A stretch of DNA of 43,404 nucleotides from Martinezella lusitana (GCF_016901135.1 NZ_JAFEVL010000034.1:1-43404), one strand, 5' to 3'. Positions 7,470 to 16,325 are shown, counted from the first letter of the stretch. Made by a program: numbers and translations. The notes: generated by a model from the sequence alone, not told the origin.

Positions 7470-8391
7470 CTATCCTTGTTCCCCTAGGTTTACGCTCTGT
7501 CGGCTGGCCTTGCGCGCGAATTTACGGGTGACCTCCATAAAATTGATCACTTGCGGCGCTCGGTTGTCCAAGCGCGCATGGACTGTCAGGCCGGTGCCGG
7601 GATTGTGCCCGACATAGGGTCGGAAAAGCACGCCAGGGCGTTGCGTTCTGGAGACGGTTTCGGGAACCACCGAAAGGCCGACACCGACCGAAACAAGTGA
7701 GATGGCACTTTGAAAGTCTTGCGTAAGCTCAAGTTTCGCCGGGCTGAAGCCTGCCTTCTCGCACATCCCCAAAACGACATCGGCGTAGCTTGGCCGGGGT
7801 CGGCGCGGATAAAGAACGAATGTCTGGTCCGCTAGATCTGAGAAGTGGATTTCCGTAAGTTCTACAAGACGAGAATTGTCGGGGATTGCCAGGATTAGAT
7901 TTTCACGGCACAGAAGTTCACTTCTGAACTCTTCATCCTTCAGCTCAGGCCGTGCGACAGCAAGGTCGATCTCGCGGCTCACAAGCGCCCGCTGCAATTC
8001 GGCGTTATTCATTGCGGAAAGTGCCAGCTCAACTTCCGGATAGAGTGAGCGGAAGGATTGTATTAGCGTTGGCAGCACGCCATGAGACGCGGATCCGACG
8101 AAGGCGATTCTGATACGTCCCGCCCCCCCCGCTTCCCACGGATCTGGTATCCCGAAACGCAGAGTCCAGACGTTCAAGTATCTGACGGGTGTGGTCCTGA
8201 AGGACAAGGCCAGCCTGTGTTAGTCGGATCTGGCTGCGGCTCCGGTCGAACAGTTTAACGCCAAGGTCTTCCTCGAGCGAGGCGATCTGACGTGACAGCG
8301 GCGGTTGCGCCATATCCAGCCGCGTTGCCGCCCTGCCAAAATGCAACTCCTCTGCCACAGCCAGGAAATACGTCAGGCGACGACATTCCAT
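7470..8391 (-). pseudogene. LysR-family regulator (CatR/CatM-like), frameshifted in a G8 tract
   Basis: Two overlapping frames together make one normal-length (about 306 residue) LysR regulator. The first (from ATG 8391, with GGAGG upstream) holds the winged helix, MECRRLTYFLAVAEELHFGR to ILERLDSAF. The second resumes at AGRIRIAFVGSASHGVLP and continues to the C-terminus at 7470. The break coincides with eight C on the plus strand (G8 in the gene) at about 8122-8130. LysR regulators next to catBCA (CatR, CatM, BenM) activate the cluster in response to cis,cis-muconate. The shift may be a true mutation, a sequencing slip, or a slippage-prone switch; the flanking frames look well conserved. Confidence 0.8.
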
Positions 8392-8613
8392 ATTTCCTCC
8401 CTCGATAAGCCCACGTCCATTGCGTATCAACACAAAGCGTTTCCATATGAGACCTTTTTAGTATGATGTGACAAGTTCCACTGCTTGGCAACCCATCTGC
8501 CGTTCGCGCTATGGCCACATGAAAGCGAAACCGATCTCCGATCATGACCGCGTTATTCGACGTATATGTTGCGGTGCAATAACTTTGTTTAAACTCGTAT
8601 TTTTACTCCCGTC

Positions 8614-8628
8614 ATACCTTTAAGGCAT
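8614..8628. promoter_or_regulatory. Candidate LysR-type binding site upstream of catB
   Basis: ATAC-N7-GCAT at 8614-8628, inside the wider inverted repeat CATACCTT/AAGGCATG, resembles the ATAC-N7-GTAT site used by CatM/BenM-type regulators. It lies about 45-60 bp before catB in the 279-bp divergent promoter region. It was identified by pattern only. Confidence 0.4.
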
Positions 8629-8670
8629 GATGAAAGACGCAAATGATGTTGGACGCTGCACGTCGCGCCG

Positions 8671-9867
8671 TTGCATGATCCGGCCATGAGCACGACATTT
8701 GCAATCAACCCGTCGACCAGCGTTTCTCACCCGACGATAGAGCGGGTTGAAACAATGCTGGTCGATCTTCCGACGTTCAGGCCTCACAAGCTGTCTGTCG
8801 CGACGATGAACGGCCAGACGCTGATGCTGATCAAAATCCATTGTAGTGATGGCATCGTCGGGATCGGCGAGGGGACCACGATCGGCGGCCTGGCCTATGG
8901 AGGCGAAAGCACCGAAAGCATGAAGCTTGCCATCGATACCTATTTCGTGCCCGCGATCGTCGGTCAGGATCCGACACGCGTGCAGGCGCTGATGGCGCGT
9001 ATCGGCAAGGGCATCAAAGAAAATCGTTTCGCCAAGAGTGCGGTCGAAACCGCCCTGCTCGATGCGCAGGGCAAGCGTGTCGGCGTGCCCGTCAGCGAAT
9101 TGCTGGGTGGTCGCCTGCGCGATCGCCTGCCCGTCGCATGGACATTAGCGTCCGGCGACACAGCACAAGACATCGGCGAGGCGGAGAAGATGCTGGATCT
9201 GCGCCGGCATAAAATCTTCAAACTGAAGATCGGCGCGAAGTCCGTCGCGACAGACATTGCGCATGTGGCGCAAATCAAGCGCGCATTGGGCGAGCGTGGC
9301 GCGGTGCGTGTGGATGTCAACATGGCATGGAGCGAAACCGAGGCTGCGTATGGCATGGCGGCTCTGGCCGATGCCGGATGCGAATTGGTCGAGCAGCCTG
9401 TAGCCTCGGCTGCCGCTCTTGCCCGGCTGGTGCGCCGCTTTCCGGTGGCACTGATGGCCGACGAGTCTTTGCGCGGTCCGGAAACCGCCTTCGAGATCGC
9501 CAAAGGACACGATGTTGATGTCTTCGCGGTCAAGATCGCGCAGAGCGGAGGCCTTTTCAACGCCCAGCGGGTCGCCACCATCGCAGACGCGGCGGGGATC
9601 GACCTCTATGGCGGCACAATGCTGGAAGGTGTGGTCGGCACGGTGGCCTCCGCGCAGGTCTTTGCCACATTCTCCCGTCTCCAGTGGGGCACGGAACTGT
9701 TCGGCCCGTTGCTGCTGACGGAAGAGATTCTCGTCACCCCGCTGGACTACACGGATTTCGAGCTGACCGTCCCCGTTGGTCCAGGGCTAGGAATAGATCT
9801 GGACGACGACCGTGTGACGTTCTTCACGCGTGGCGCGCCGCGCAAAACGATCAGTGTCGCCGGGTAG
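8671..9867 (+). CDS. catB: Muconate cycloisomerase
   Basis: This 398-residue protein of the enolase superfamily (muconate-lactonising branch) converts cis,cis-muconate to muconolactone in the cytoplasm. The KxK motif is K184-L-K186, the metal ligands are D215 (VDVNMAW), E241 (EQPV) and D264 (MADES), and the opposite catalytic lysine is K288 (FAVKIAQSGG). The TMLEG and ELFGP stretches near the end are also typical. An ATG at 8686 (MSTTF) is an equally possible start; neither has a strong Shine-Dalgarno site. First gene of the catB-catC-catA-pcaD run, divergent from the LysR gene. Confidence 0.92.
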   Translation: MHDPAMSTTFAINPSTSVSHPTIERVETMLVDLPTFRPHKLSVATMNGQTLMLIKIHCSDGIVGIGEGTTIGGLAYGGESTESMKLAIDTYFVPAIVGQDPTRVQALMARIGKGIKENRFAKSAVETALLDAQGKRVGVPVSELLGGRLRDRLPVAWTLASGDTAQDIGEAEKMLDLRRHKIFKLKIGAKSVATDIAHVAQIKRALGERGAVRVDVNMAWSETEAAYGMAALADAGCELVEQPVASAAALARLVRRFPVALMADESLRGPETAFEIAKGHDVDVFAVKIAQSGGLFNAQRVATIADAAGIDLYGGTMLEGVVGTVASAQVFATFSRLQWGTELFGPLLLTEEILVTPLDYTDFELTVPVGPGLGIDLDDDRVTFFTRGAPRKTISVAG

Positions 9868-9878
9868 AGGAGACGATT

Positions 9879-10169
9879 ATGCTTTTTCATGTCCGAATGG
9901 ACGTCGATATTCCCCGTGACCTTCCGACCTCGGAGGTCACTGATATTCTCGCGCGTGAGAAAGCCTACTCGCAGCAGCTTCAACAGAGCGGCAAATGGCG
10001 CCACATCTGGCGCCTGGCGGGCGCGTACGCAAACATCAGCATTTTCGACGTGAACGACAACACGGAGTTGCACGACATTATCTCGGGATTGCCGCTGTCT
10101 AAGTTCATGCACATCGAGGTGAAGCCGTTGCTTCGGCATCCCTCGTCGATCCGCGAGACGGATCTCTAA
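9879..10169 (+). CDS. catC: Muconolactone delta-isomerase
   Basis: This 96-residue protein matches CatC, a small decameric enzyme that isomerises muconolactone to 3-oxoadipate enol-lactone. The N-terminus MLFHVRMDVDIPRD and the downstream WRLAGAYANISIFDV and HIEVKPLLRHPSS segments are diagnostic; the length is exactly typical. The ATG at 9879 follows GAGGAGA closely, 11 bp after catB. It acts between CatB and PcaD in the same pathway. Confidence 0.94.
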   Translation: MLFHVRMDVDIPRDLPTSEVTDILAREKAYSQQLQQSGKWRHIWRLAGAYANISIFDVNDNTELHDIISGLPLSKFMHIEVKPLLRHPSSIRETDL

Positions 10170-10241
10170 ACGCTTTCCGGGCGCGCTCCCTGGAGGTACG
10201 GGGGCAGGGTCGGATCCACACGCAAAGAAGGAGGAATGACT

Positions 10242-11180
10242 ATGACTGTGAAGATATTTGATAAGCCGGAAATCCAGGACTTTCTGAAAACTCTGAGTGG
10301 GCTCGACAAGGAAGGTGGGTCGCCACGCGTTAAGGAGATCGTTCACCGGTTGATGTCCGATCTGTTTAAAGCGATCGACGATCTCGACATTACACCGGAT
10401 GAATACTGGACAGGTATCGCCTGGCTGAACGAAATCGGTGCTGCAGGTCAGGCGGGTCTGATTTCTCCCGGTCTCGGCCTCGATCATTTCATCGACGAGC
10501 GTCTGGACGCCATCGACGAAGCGATTGGCATCAAGAACGGAACCCCGCGCACGATCGAGGGTCCGCTTTATGTCGCGGGAGCACCGGTCTCGACCGGCTT
10601 TGCCCGCCTTGATGACGGCACCGATGCCAACGGGCATACGCTGATCATGCACGGCACCGTTTACGACTCCGACGGCTCACCCTTGCCAGGTGCGTTGGTA
10701 GAAGTGTGGCACTGTGACACACGCGGTTTCTATTCTCATTTCGACCCGACGGGACAGCAGGCGCCCTTTAACATGCGGCGCACAATCATCGCCGACGACA
10801 AGGGCCGCTACAAGTTCCAGTCCATCTTGCCGCATGGCTACGGCGTGCCGCCCGGCAGCCCGACAGAGCGGCTTCTTTCGGCGCTGGGCCGCCATGGACA
10901 GCGCCCCGCGCATATTCACTTCTTCATCAGTGCCGACGGCCATCGCAAACTGACGACGCAGATCAATATCGCCGGCGATCCTTTGCTCCATGACGACTTC
11001 GCCTATGCAACCCGCGACGGCCTGGTGCCGGACGTCACCGAACGGGTCGACGAAGCCAGCATCAAGGCGAACAACCTCGACGGACCTTTCGCCGAAATCG
11101 AATTCGACATTCAACTCACACATCTTGTCGATGGCGTGGACAATCAGCTCAACGAGCAGCGCAAGCGCGTCGCCGCCTGA
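10242..11180 (+). CDS. catA: Catechol 1,2-dioxygenase
   Basis: This 312-residue intradiol dioxygenase cleaves catechol to cis,cis-muconate using Fe(III). The iron ligands, counted from the ATG at 10236, are Y166 (GFYSHF), Y202 (HGYGV), H226 and H228 (RPAHIHFF). An N-terminal helical dimer domain precedes the catalytic beta sandwich. I prefer the ATG at 10242 because AAGGAGGA is then correctly spaced; 10236 adds two residues. Hydroxyquinol dioxygenases are the nearest alternative, but the catB and catC neighbours favour catechol. Confidence 0.92.
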   Translation: MTVKIFDKPEIQDFLKTLSGLDKEGGSPRVKEIVHRLMSDLFKAIDDLDITPDEYWTGIAWLNEIGAAGQAGLISPGLGLDHFIDERLDAIDEAIGIKNGTPRTIEGPLYVAGAPVSTGFARLDDGTDANGHTLIMHGTVYDSDGSPLPGALVEVWHCDTRGFYSHFDPTGQQAPFNMRRTIIADDKGRYKFQSILPHGYGVPPGSPTERLLSALGRHGQRPAHIHFFISADGHRKLTTQINIAGDPLLHDDFAYATRDGLVPDVTERVDEASIKANNLDGPFAEIEFDIQLTHLVDGVDNQLNEQRKRVAA

Positions 11181-11197
11181 TCGGCACCGCAGTCTGT

Positions 11198-11216
11198 CCG
11201 GTTCTTTCTGAACCGG
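11198..11216 (+). terminator. Small hairpin between catA and pcaD
   Basis: CCGGTTC-tttct-GAACCGG lies 17 bp after the catA stop. It could be a weak terminator or processing site. Because pcaD starts 70 bp later in the same direction, it may only lower pcaD expression. Confidence 0.4.
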
Positions 11217-11286
11217 GCGGGCTGTGGCTTATGCCGGTAGCTCGGCGAGTCGAGGCTAAGTAAAGCGTAAAAGCCGGAAGCAGCAC

Positions 11287-12078
11287 ATGAGCCTGAGATA
11301 CCTCGATCTTTCTACAAATCGGCTGTTTTACCGAATCGACGGCAATCAGGGCGCAGGCGCGCCCTGGCTGCTGTTCTGCAACTCGCTTGGTACCAATATG
11401 AGCATGTGGGACGCGCAAGCGACGGCGCTGTCGCAACATTTCCGGGTCCTGCGCTATGACAGACGCGGCCATGGGCGTTCGCCCGCACCGCTGCCGCCCT
11501 ATACGCTGTCCGATCTCGGCAGCGATGTCCTTGCCTTGCTTGACGCTCTAAAGATCGACCAGGCACATTTCTGCGGCTTGTCGATTGGCGGGCTGACCGG
11601 CTTATGGCTGGGGATCCATGCCGGGGAGCGCTTCGGCAAGATGGCGGTTTGCGCGACGGCTGCCCGGATCGGAACAACTGAGTCATGGGCTGCGCGTATA
11701 GAGACTGTCAGGATGAACGGCCTTTCACCCTTGTCCGCCGCCACCGCCGAGCGCTGGTTTTCACCGCAATTCAACAAAAGCCAACCTGACACAGTCGGCA
11801 AGGTGCTCGGCAGCTTTGTAGCAACGTCCACGGATGGTTATATTGGTTGCTGCGCGGCACTCGCGGAGGCCGACCTTCGCGCCGATATCGCGAGGATCGA
11901 CAACCCCGTGCTTGCCATATCAGGCGACGACGATCCGGTCTGCCCGCCGCGGGATTTGGAAGCGATCGCCGCCCATGTACGCCACAGTCGACATGTTTCC
12001 CTGCCCGGCCGGCATATCGTCAATATTGAGTCCGCTCCCGCGTTCAACACCGCTCTTCTGGACTTTCTGCAAAGCTGA
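11287..12078 (+). CDS. pcaD: 3-oxoadipate enol-lactonase
   Basis: This 263-residue alpha/beta hydrolase hydrolyses 3-oxoadipate enol-lactone to 3-oxoadipate, the point where catechol and protocatechuate branches join. The nucleophile elbow is GLSIGG (S99), the acid lies in SGDDDPVCPP (about D215) and the histidine is in PGRHIVNIE (about H243). The N-terminal FCNSLGTNMSMWD and YDRRGHGRS segments are family hallmarks. It is the last intact catabolic gene here. Confidence 0.92.
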   Translation: MSLRYLDLSTNRLFYRIDGNQGAGAPWLLFCNSLGTNMSMWDAQATALSQHFRVLRYDRRGHGRSPAPLPPYTLSDLGSDVLALLDALKIDQAHFCGLSIGGLTGLWLGIHAGERFGKMAVCATAARIGTTESWAARIETVRMNGLSPLSAATAERWFSPQFNKSQPDTVGKVLGSFVATSTDGYIGCCAALAEADLRADIARIDNPVLAISGDDDPVCPPRDLEAIAAHVRHSRHVSLPGRHIVNIESAPAFNTALLDFLQS

Positions 12079-12119
12079 TCCGCGTGTTTAAATATGGACC
12101 CGGATCATTTTGGCTGCGT

Positions 12120-12221
12120 TCAGGCGCATTTCAGAGTAACGGCGATTGCTTGTCCCACGCCGATGCACATTGAGGAGAGCGAATAGAGCCCGCTAGTTTC
12201 GCGTAGCCCCAAAGCTGTGGC
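12120..12221 (-). pseudogene. pcaF: Thiolase (3-oxoadipyl-CoA thiolase-like), C-terminal tail
   Basis: On the minus strand 33 codons ending in TGA at 12120 read ...LRETSGLYSLSSMCIGVGQAIAV and then the C-terminus. MCIGVGQ is the conserved C-terminal thiolase motif containing the second catalytic cysteine. The rest of the gene (about 360 codons) is missing. The full enzyme would cleave 3-oxoadipyl-CoA, the last step of the pathway above, so this is probably a deleted pcaF. A general acetyl-CoA acetyltransferase is the alternative. Confidence 0.7.
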
Positions 12222-12552
12222 GCGGTGTACGTCGGCCCGGTACAGCACAAATTGCTTCTCTCAAGTCCTTCATTAGTGGCCAGTTCCATAAATAGTATTA
12301 CGCCACACAATCTTTGATTGATCCGCTGATAGCCTTCGCCTTAGCGGCGGCGGGACCCCTGAGGCCGTAAGCCATTCTATAATCGCCATTTATTTACTAT
12401 TTCGGCGTCACATTTTTGCGCATTTCGTCACACGCAGGAGCTGTTTTTTTCTTTTCGCCCAGGCATTTCCCGTATATAAAGTTGTCGCGAAGCAGCGCCG
12501 ACTTCGCCCTGACGGACGGGAAGACTATCCGTCGTTCTGCGGCAGTTTCGCC
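12222..12552. other. AT-richer spacer between the catabolic and conjugation regions
   Basis: No gene or further clear remnant is visible. The composition drops towards A/T near 12380-12480, consistent with the promoter of the downstream rcgA-like gene. A GACGGA...TCCGTC inverted repeat lies near 12514-12536. This is the boundary between two modules of different origin. Confidence 0.4.
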
Positions 12553-14274
12553 ATGGCTTCGATGAGGAAGAGAAGAGATTCCACGGCATCAATCGGAACG
12601 GCTTCACATAGGCGGAGAGCCCGCCAATTATATGAGAAACTGAGCACATTTGGAGCGTTTGAACCATTGGAAAAGAACGGGAAGATTTTTGTCGCCCCGC
12701 CCAAGGACGGAAGCGACTTCAAGGAGTTGTTCAAGCAGTTAGCTGCTGTGGGTGCGGGCCGTGCGGTAGGCACTGACGGCTTTCCCCAGGGGCCGTGGAC
12801 TCCGGAGCTCTTGGCAGAGGCGATTACGCAGATCGACTCCAATCGGGCCGGAGTCGATTTACGCACCGTCCAACTATGGTTTCAAGAGAACGACAAGGGG
12901 ATCAGCCCCACCAACATTAACTGGCTGGCTCGGATCTTCGGCTGCGACGATAAGGAAGCGACGAGCGAATGGCTGCTGGAGCTCAGCGCGGCGCAATCAC
13001 GCCTCACCGCCAAGAGACGAGATTCAAAGAAAGCGGCTGCTACCGCAGCGGCGCCAGATTCTCCCCGCCCACTGACCGTTGAAAATCTCACGCAGCTTGC
13101 GGACGACCGGGCACAAAAAGGCGAGGTCGTTCCGCAAAAAAAGGGCTTCAGCTTGGCCAAACGGTCGGAGGCGCTTTTTAGTAGCGGATCTCCCTTGAAC
13201 CTCCCTGCGTCCACATTCGCTGGCGCCTCTGCCCTCGGATTTTTGTCGTACATCGTGGGGATCCACAGCGTTACATATAGTCGGCCGGATGGGGTCGTAA
13301 AACAGGTCGGCTTCCTTTGGGCGCCGAACTGGACGTTCCTATTCATGGTGCTCTTACCGCTATTTTTTTCGTTTGTGACAGAGCTGCTACTCTTTTGGAA
13401 ACAGGACGCGCGGCTCAGGCTGTTGGCGCAATCCGACCTGTTCGAACGCGAGGCGTCTTGGACGCGCAACGTCCAGGCCTATTCTTACTCGTACTCGGCC
13501 GTTTTCGTGATTTGCGTGATATTCGCAGGTGTTTTGCAATGGATTGGCGTGTGCTTGATCCCGCTGCTGCAAGGTGGTGGCGACTACGCGACAAGTTGGG
13601 GCACGGTGGCAACTGCGCAACCTAATCTCATATCAGTGCCAGTGGAGATCGTTTTCACGGGGCTTGCATACCTGTATATGTGCCTCTGCTTCTACCTGTT
13701 CTTCGCAGGTCTCATTTTGCTCCACACGATCGTTCACGATTTCTGGAGAATCGAAGAAGGAATGATGCCGCGGCTTGGTGGAGAACATCGCCGCGAGGGA
13801 GGCGAAATTCGCATCAGGGTCATGCGGGGGATTTTCCGGTGCACCATCGTTGGGGTCCTCGTTGCCATATGCATGAAGGTTCAAAGCTCCTATCTGAGCT
13901 CGAACGGAGGGGATATCGTAACCTGGATACTCCACGATTTGTTTTCGGTCGTTTATCGTAATCATCAACCCGCCAACAGCTTCGACTATAGAATGCCAAC
14001 GCATTATAGCAGCCTCCTTGTCGCCATTTCGGCCTGTGTCGTTTTTCTCTACGGTTCCATACGCCTGAATGTCGGAGCGCGGTTTCGTGAGGTTTTGTGG
14101 AAGATGTCGGCAGTCGTTGCCCTACTCTTTGCCAGCTATTTATTGATCGATGCCTTTGACGGCTTCTCAATCCTTCTCATCGCTGCAGCGTTAGTCGCCA
14201 CATACGGGCTGTTTGATCCAGAGTTCGAGCTGCGGCGATCGCGCAAATCGGAGAGCAATCAAGGTGTATTATAG
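12553..14274 (+). CDS. rcgA: RcgA-like multi-pass membrane protein
   Basis: This 573-residue protein has a soluble N-terminal part of about 200 residues, containing TVQLWFQENDKGIS and WLARIFGCDD, a segment that looks helical and DNA-binding-like. Roughly eight hydrophobic helices follow from about residue 218 (LPASTFAGASALGFLSYIVG onwards). I associate this layout, with the alpha/beta hydrolase next door, with the RcgA (putative transporter) / RcgR pair reported to affect conjugation of a rhizobial plasmid (pLPU83a type). That link is from memory and unverified. The ATG at 12553 lacks a clear ribosome site, and the true start may differ. Confidence 0.6.
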   Translation: MASMRKRRDSTASIGTASHRRRARQLYEKLSTFGAFEPLEKNGKIFVAPPKDGSDFKELFKQLAAVGAGRAVGTDGFPQGPWTPELLAEAITQIDSNRAGVDLRTVQLWFQENDKGISPTNINWLARIFGCDDKEATSEWLLELSAAQSRLTAKRRDSKKAAATAAAPDSPRPLTVENLTQLADDRAQKGEVVPQKKGFSLAKRSEALFSSGSPLNLPASTFAGASALGFLSYIVGIHSVTYSRPDGVVKQVGFLWAPNWTFLFMVLLPLFFSFVTELLLFWKQDARLRLLAQSDLFEREASWTRNVQAYSYSYSAVFVICVIFAGVLQWIGVCLIPLLQGGGDYATSWGTVATAQPNLISVPVEIVFTGLAYLYMCLCFYLFFAGLILLHTIVHDFWRIEEGMMPRLGGEHRREGGEIRIRVMRGIFRCTIVGVLVAICMKVQSSYLSSNGGDIVTWILHDLFSVVYRNHQPANSFDYRMPTHYSSLLVAISACVVFLYGSIRLNVGARFREVLWKMSAVVALLFASYLLIDAFDGFSILLIAAALVATYGLFDPEFELRRSRKSESNQGVL

Positions 14275-15316
14275 TTGGCTAGATCGTTGGGACGAACGTC
14301 GGGCCCAACGTGGTGAAGGAGCGAAGAAAGCGACGGATTTCATCCTCGACGCCGGTCGCGCCTTTCCCGACGCGGAGGGGGTAGACTCTCTTGCTGATTT
14401 TTGTGCCCTTGCGGAACAGGCTGTGTCTGATCCAGGCTTTTACGATGCGCTGGACGGGAGCGGTCAAGGTTTTGAAAGGCATGATTCGTGGCTCAAATTC
14501 CCGTCGGAAATTGTCACCGACGTGGAAGAGAACAACACCGTCTGGGCAAAGCTTACCGAAAGTGGCTCGCGCGATCAGGCGTTGGTGATTTTTCATCATT
14601 GGAATGCCAGCGCCCGAAATCGCCAGATCGCCCGGTTCTTGTCGAAACGTGGGATCACGGTCGTGGAGATTGCTATGCCCTACCACTTCGAACGCAGCCG
14701 ACCCGGCGCGCTATACGCCGATTATATGCTCAGCTCAAACCTCGGCCGCACGATCGAATCTTTACGGCAGGCCGTTTGGGATGGGCGAAAGCTCATCCGG
14801 TGGCTGAAGAGCGAAGGCTACCGAGAGATCTCGGTTCTTGGGATGAGCCTGGGCTCATGGGTGGCGGGTCTGATCGCTGCGCATGAACCTGCGGTGTCGA
14901 AGGCTTCGCTGTTTTTGACGGCCGGAAATCTCGCAGACATGGTCTGGACGGGACGCGCAACCCGATCGATCCGCGACAGCTTAGAACCGGCAATTGCGCT
15001 CGCGGATCTCCGGAGGGCATGGGGTCCGCTGAATTTGGAGAATTTCGCGCAGAAACTGGCACGGCCCGATCTCGCGCTTCAGGTAGTTTTTGCGACAAGA
15101 GACAAAGTGGTATTGCCCGAGTTAACGAAACGCTTCATCGAAAAACTGTATCAAGCAGGAGCCAAGCCAAGTGTTCTGAAGCTGAACTGCGGCCACTATT
15201 CGCTCGCGACGCCACCGTACATTTTGTTTGCGGGTTGGAGCCTGAAGCGTTTTCTGTCGCGCGCAAAAGCTTCGAATAGTGTTGCTCCATCAGCGGTTCA
15301 GAAGTCCAGAAGCTAA
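14264..15316 (+). CDS. rcgR: RcgR-like alpha/beta hydrolase (putative lactone hydrolase)
   Basis: This 350-residue alpha/beta hydrolase has a nucleophile elbow GMSLGS near residue 200, an oxyanion region HHWNAS, and a catalytic-histidine candidate in NCGHYSL near the C-terminus. It overlaps the rcgA-like gene by 11 bp, so the two are translationally coupled. I chose GTG 14264 because an ATG at 14213 would lie deep inside rcgA. RcgR-family proteins are described as putative quorum-lactone hydrolases tied to plasmid transfer; neither substrate nor role can be read from the sequence. No signal peptide, so it is likely cytoplasmic. Confidence 0.6.
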   Translation: MYYSWLDRWDERRAQRGEGAKKATDFILDAGRAFPDAEGVDSLADFCALAEQAVSDPGFYDALDGSGQGFERHDSWLKFPSEIVTDVEENNTVWAKLTESGSRDQALVIFHHWNASARNRQIARFLSKRGITVVEIAMPYHFERSRPGALYADYMLSSNLGRTIESLRQAVWDGRKLIRWLKSEGYREISVLGMSLGSWVAGLIAAHEPAVSKASLFLTAGNLADMVWTGRATRSIRDSLEPAIALADLRRAWGPLNLENFAQKLARPDLALQVVFATRDKVVLPELTKRFIEKLYQAGAKPSVLKLNCGHYSLATPPYILFAGWSLKRFLSRAKASNSVAPSAVQKSRS

Positions 15317-15590
15317 GAGAGAGCCCGTAGGTTTCATCTAGCTCGTTTTGCGTCAAATCTGGAGAATCCCCTACTTCGGCGCAATCGCGCCTAAGCCGGC
15401 AAGCGAGAAACTCATTGCAGGTAGGCCAATCTGCAGCATTTCGTGGACTTCGATGTTCTCCTGCTGCGCACGCGCCTCGAGCCATTTCCGCAAAAATTTG
15501 CGTGTGAAACCAATCGGTTGTCGCCGCCGTTTCGTTTTATTTCAGTTGGTTTCGCATCATATCGTGCAATCTGCGGTAATCGTCGTTTTT

Positions 15591-16295
15591 ATGAATTATC
15601 AAAACCTGGAAGGCGTCTCGCAAATCAGCCGGGGTTCGGGCTTGTCTCAGGTGGGACGGTCCCAATCGCGGATTACAGCACTCAGGGAAAGCAAAGCCAG
15701 CATGAGAGCAGCTATGGAGACTGTCGTACTCGACGATCACTGTATCCAAAGACGAGAGGGGTCAGTTGGGTTAGTCATTTTCGAACGTGATGACATTCTG
15801 CTGCGGCACAGGCCGCAGCTCGCAGACCAGACGCTAGGAGATATCGACACCGAGTTCTTGGCAATGCTTCAGGATATGCGCGAGCTTGGCGTTCGCTTCG
15901 GGTTTGTTTGGCACCACACAACCTCCCGATCCGATCGTGGTGCGCGCATTGACAGTGCAACGCTTACGCGGCTGCTCGACGATCTCCTGAAGGTCTCGGG
16001 CGCCGTACCCGACTTCTGGATAGAGGCAATCCATTCACCGGGCCCAGTTCAACTCCGGCGTTGGCCCGAAACCTCCGATCTCGATGTAATATTGAAACTG
16101 ACTGAATGGTACGACGTCGATCCGACGATGACGGTCCTGGTGCGCAAGGGAGAGTTCCATCACTACAGCTCAACGACGCCAGCTTTCACGGAAATTCTTT
16201 ATCCAGGATTAAGCACCGGCGGCCACGACAGCGACCGGCGAGCAGCACTGGTTTGGCTTAAGACGAAAATCAAGCATGCTTTGAAACTGCCGTGA
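15591..16295 (+). CDS. HAD-like protein with degenerate motifs, hypothetical
   Basis: The frame runs from 15348, but its first ~80 codons look non-coding; I start at ATG 15591, and 15702 or 15714 are also possible. The last ~190 residues resemble HisB/GmhB-type HAD phosphatases in layout: LVIFERDDILL replaces the usual hhFLDRDGTL, a helix and FGFVWHHTTSR replace the VTNQSG strand, and LVRKGE stands near the GDxxxD position. The first nucleophilic Asp is Glu here and the later acidic motif is poor, so it is either a non-catalytic HAD relative or an unrelated Rossmann-like protein. Function unknown. Confidence 0.45.
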   Translation: MNYQNLEGVSQISRGSGLSQVGRSQSRITALRESKASMRAAMETVVLDDHCIQRREGSVGLVIFERDDILLRHRPQLADQTLGDIDTEFLAMLQDMRELGVRFGFVWHHTTSRSDRGARIDSATLTRLLDDLLKVSGAVPDFWIEAIHSPGPVQLRRWPETSDLDVILKLTEWYDVDPTMTVLVRKGEFHHYSSTTPAFTEILYPGLSTGGHDSDRRAALVWLKTKIKHALKLP

Positions 16296-16325
16296 GTTTG
16301 GTTCGGCAGTCGAGATCAGATCTAC

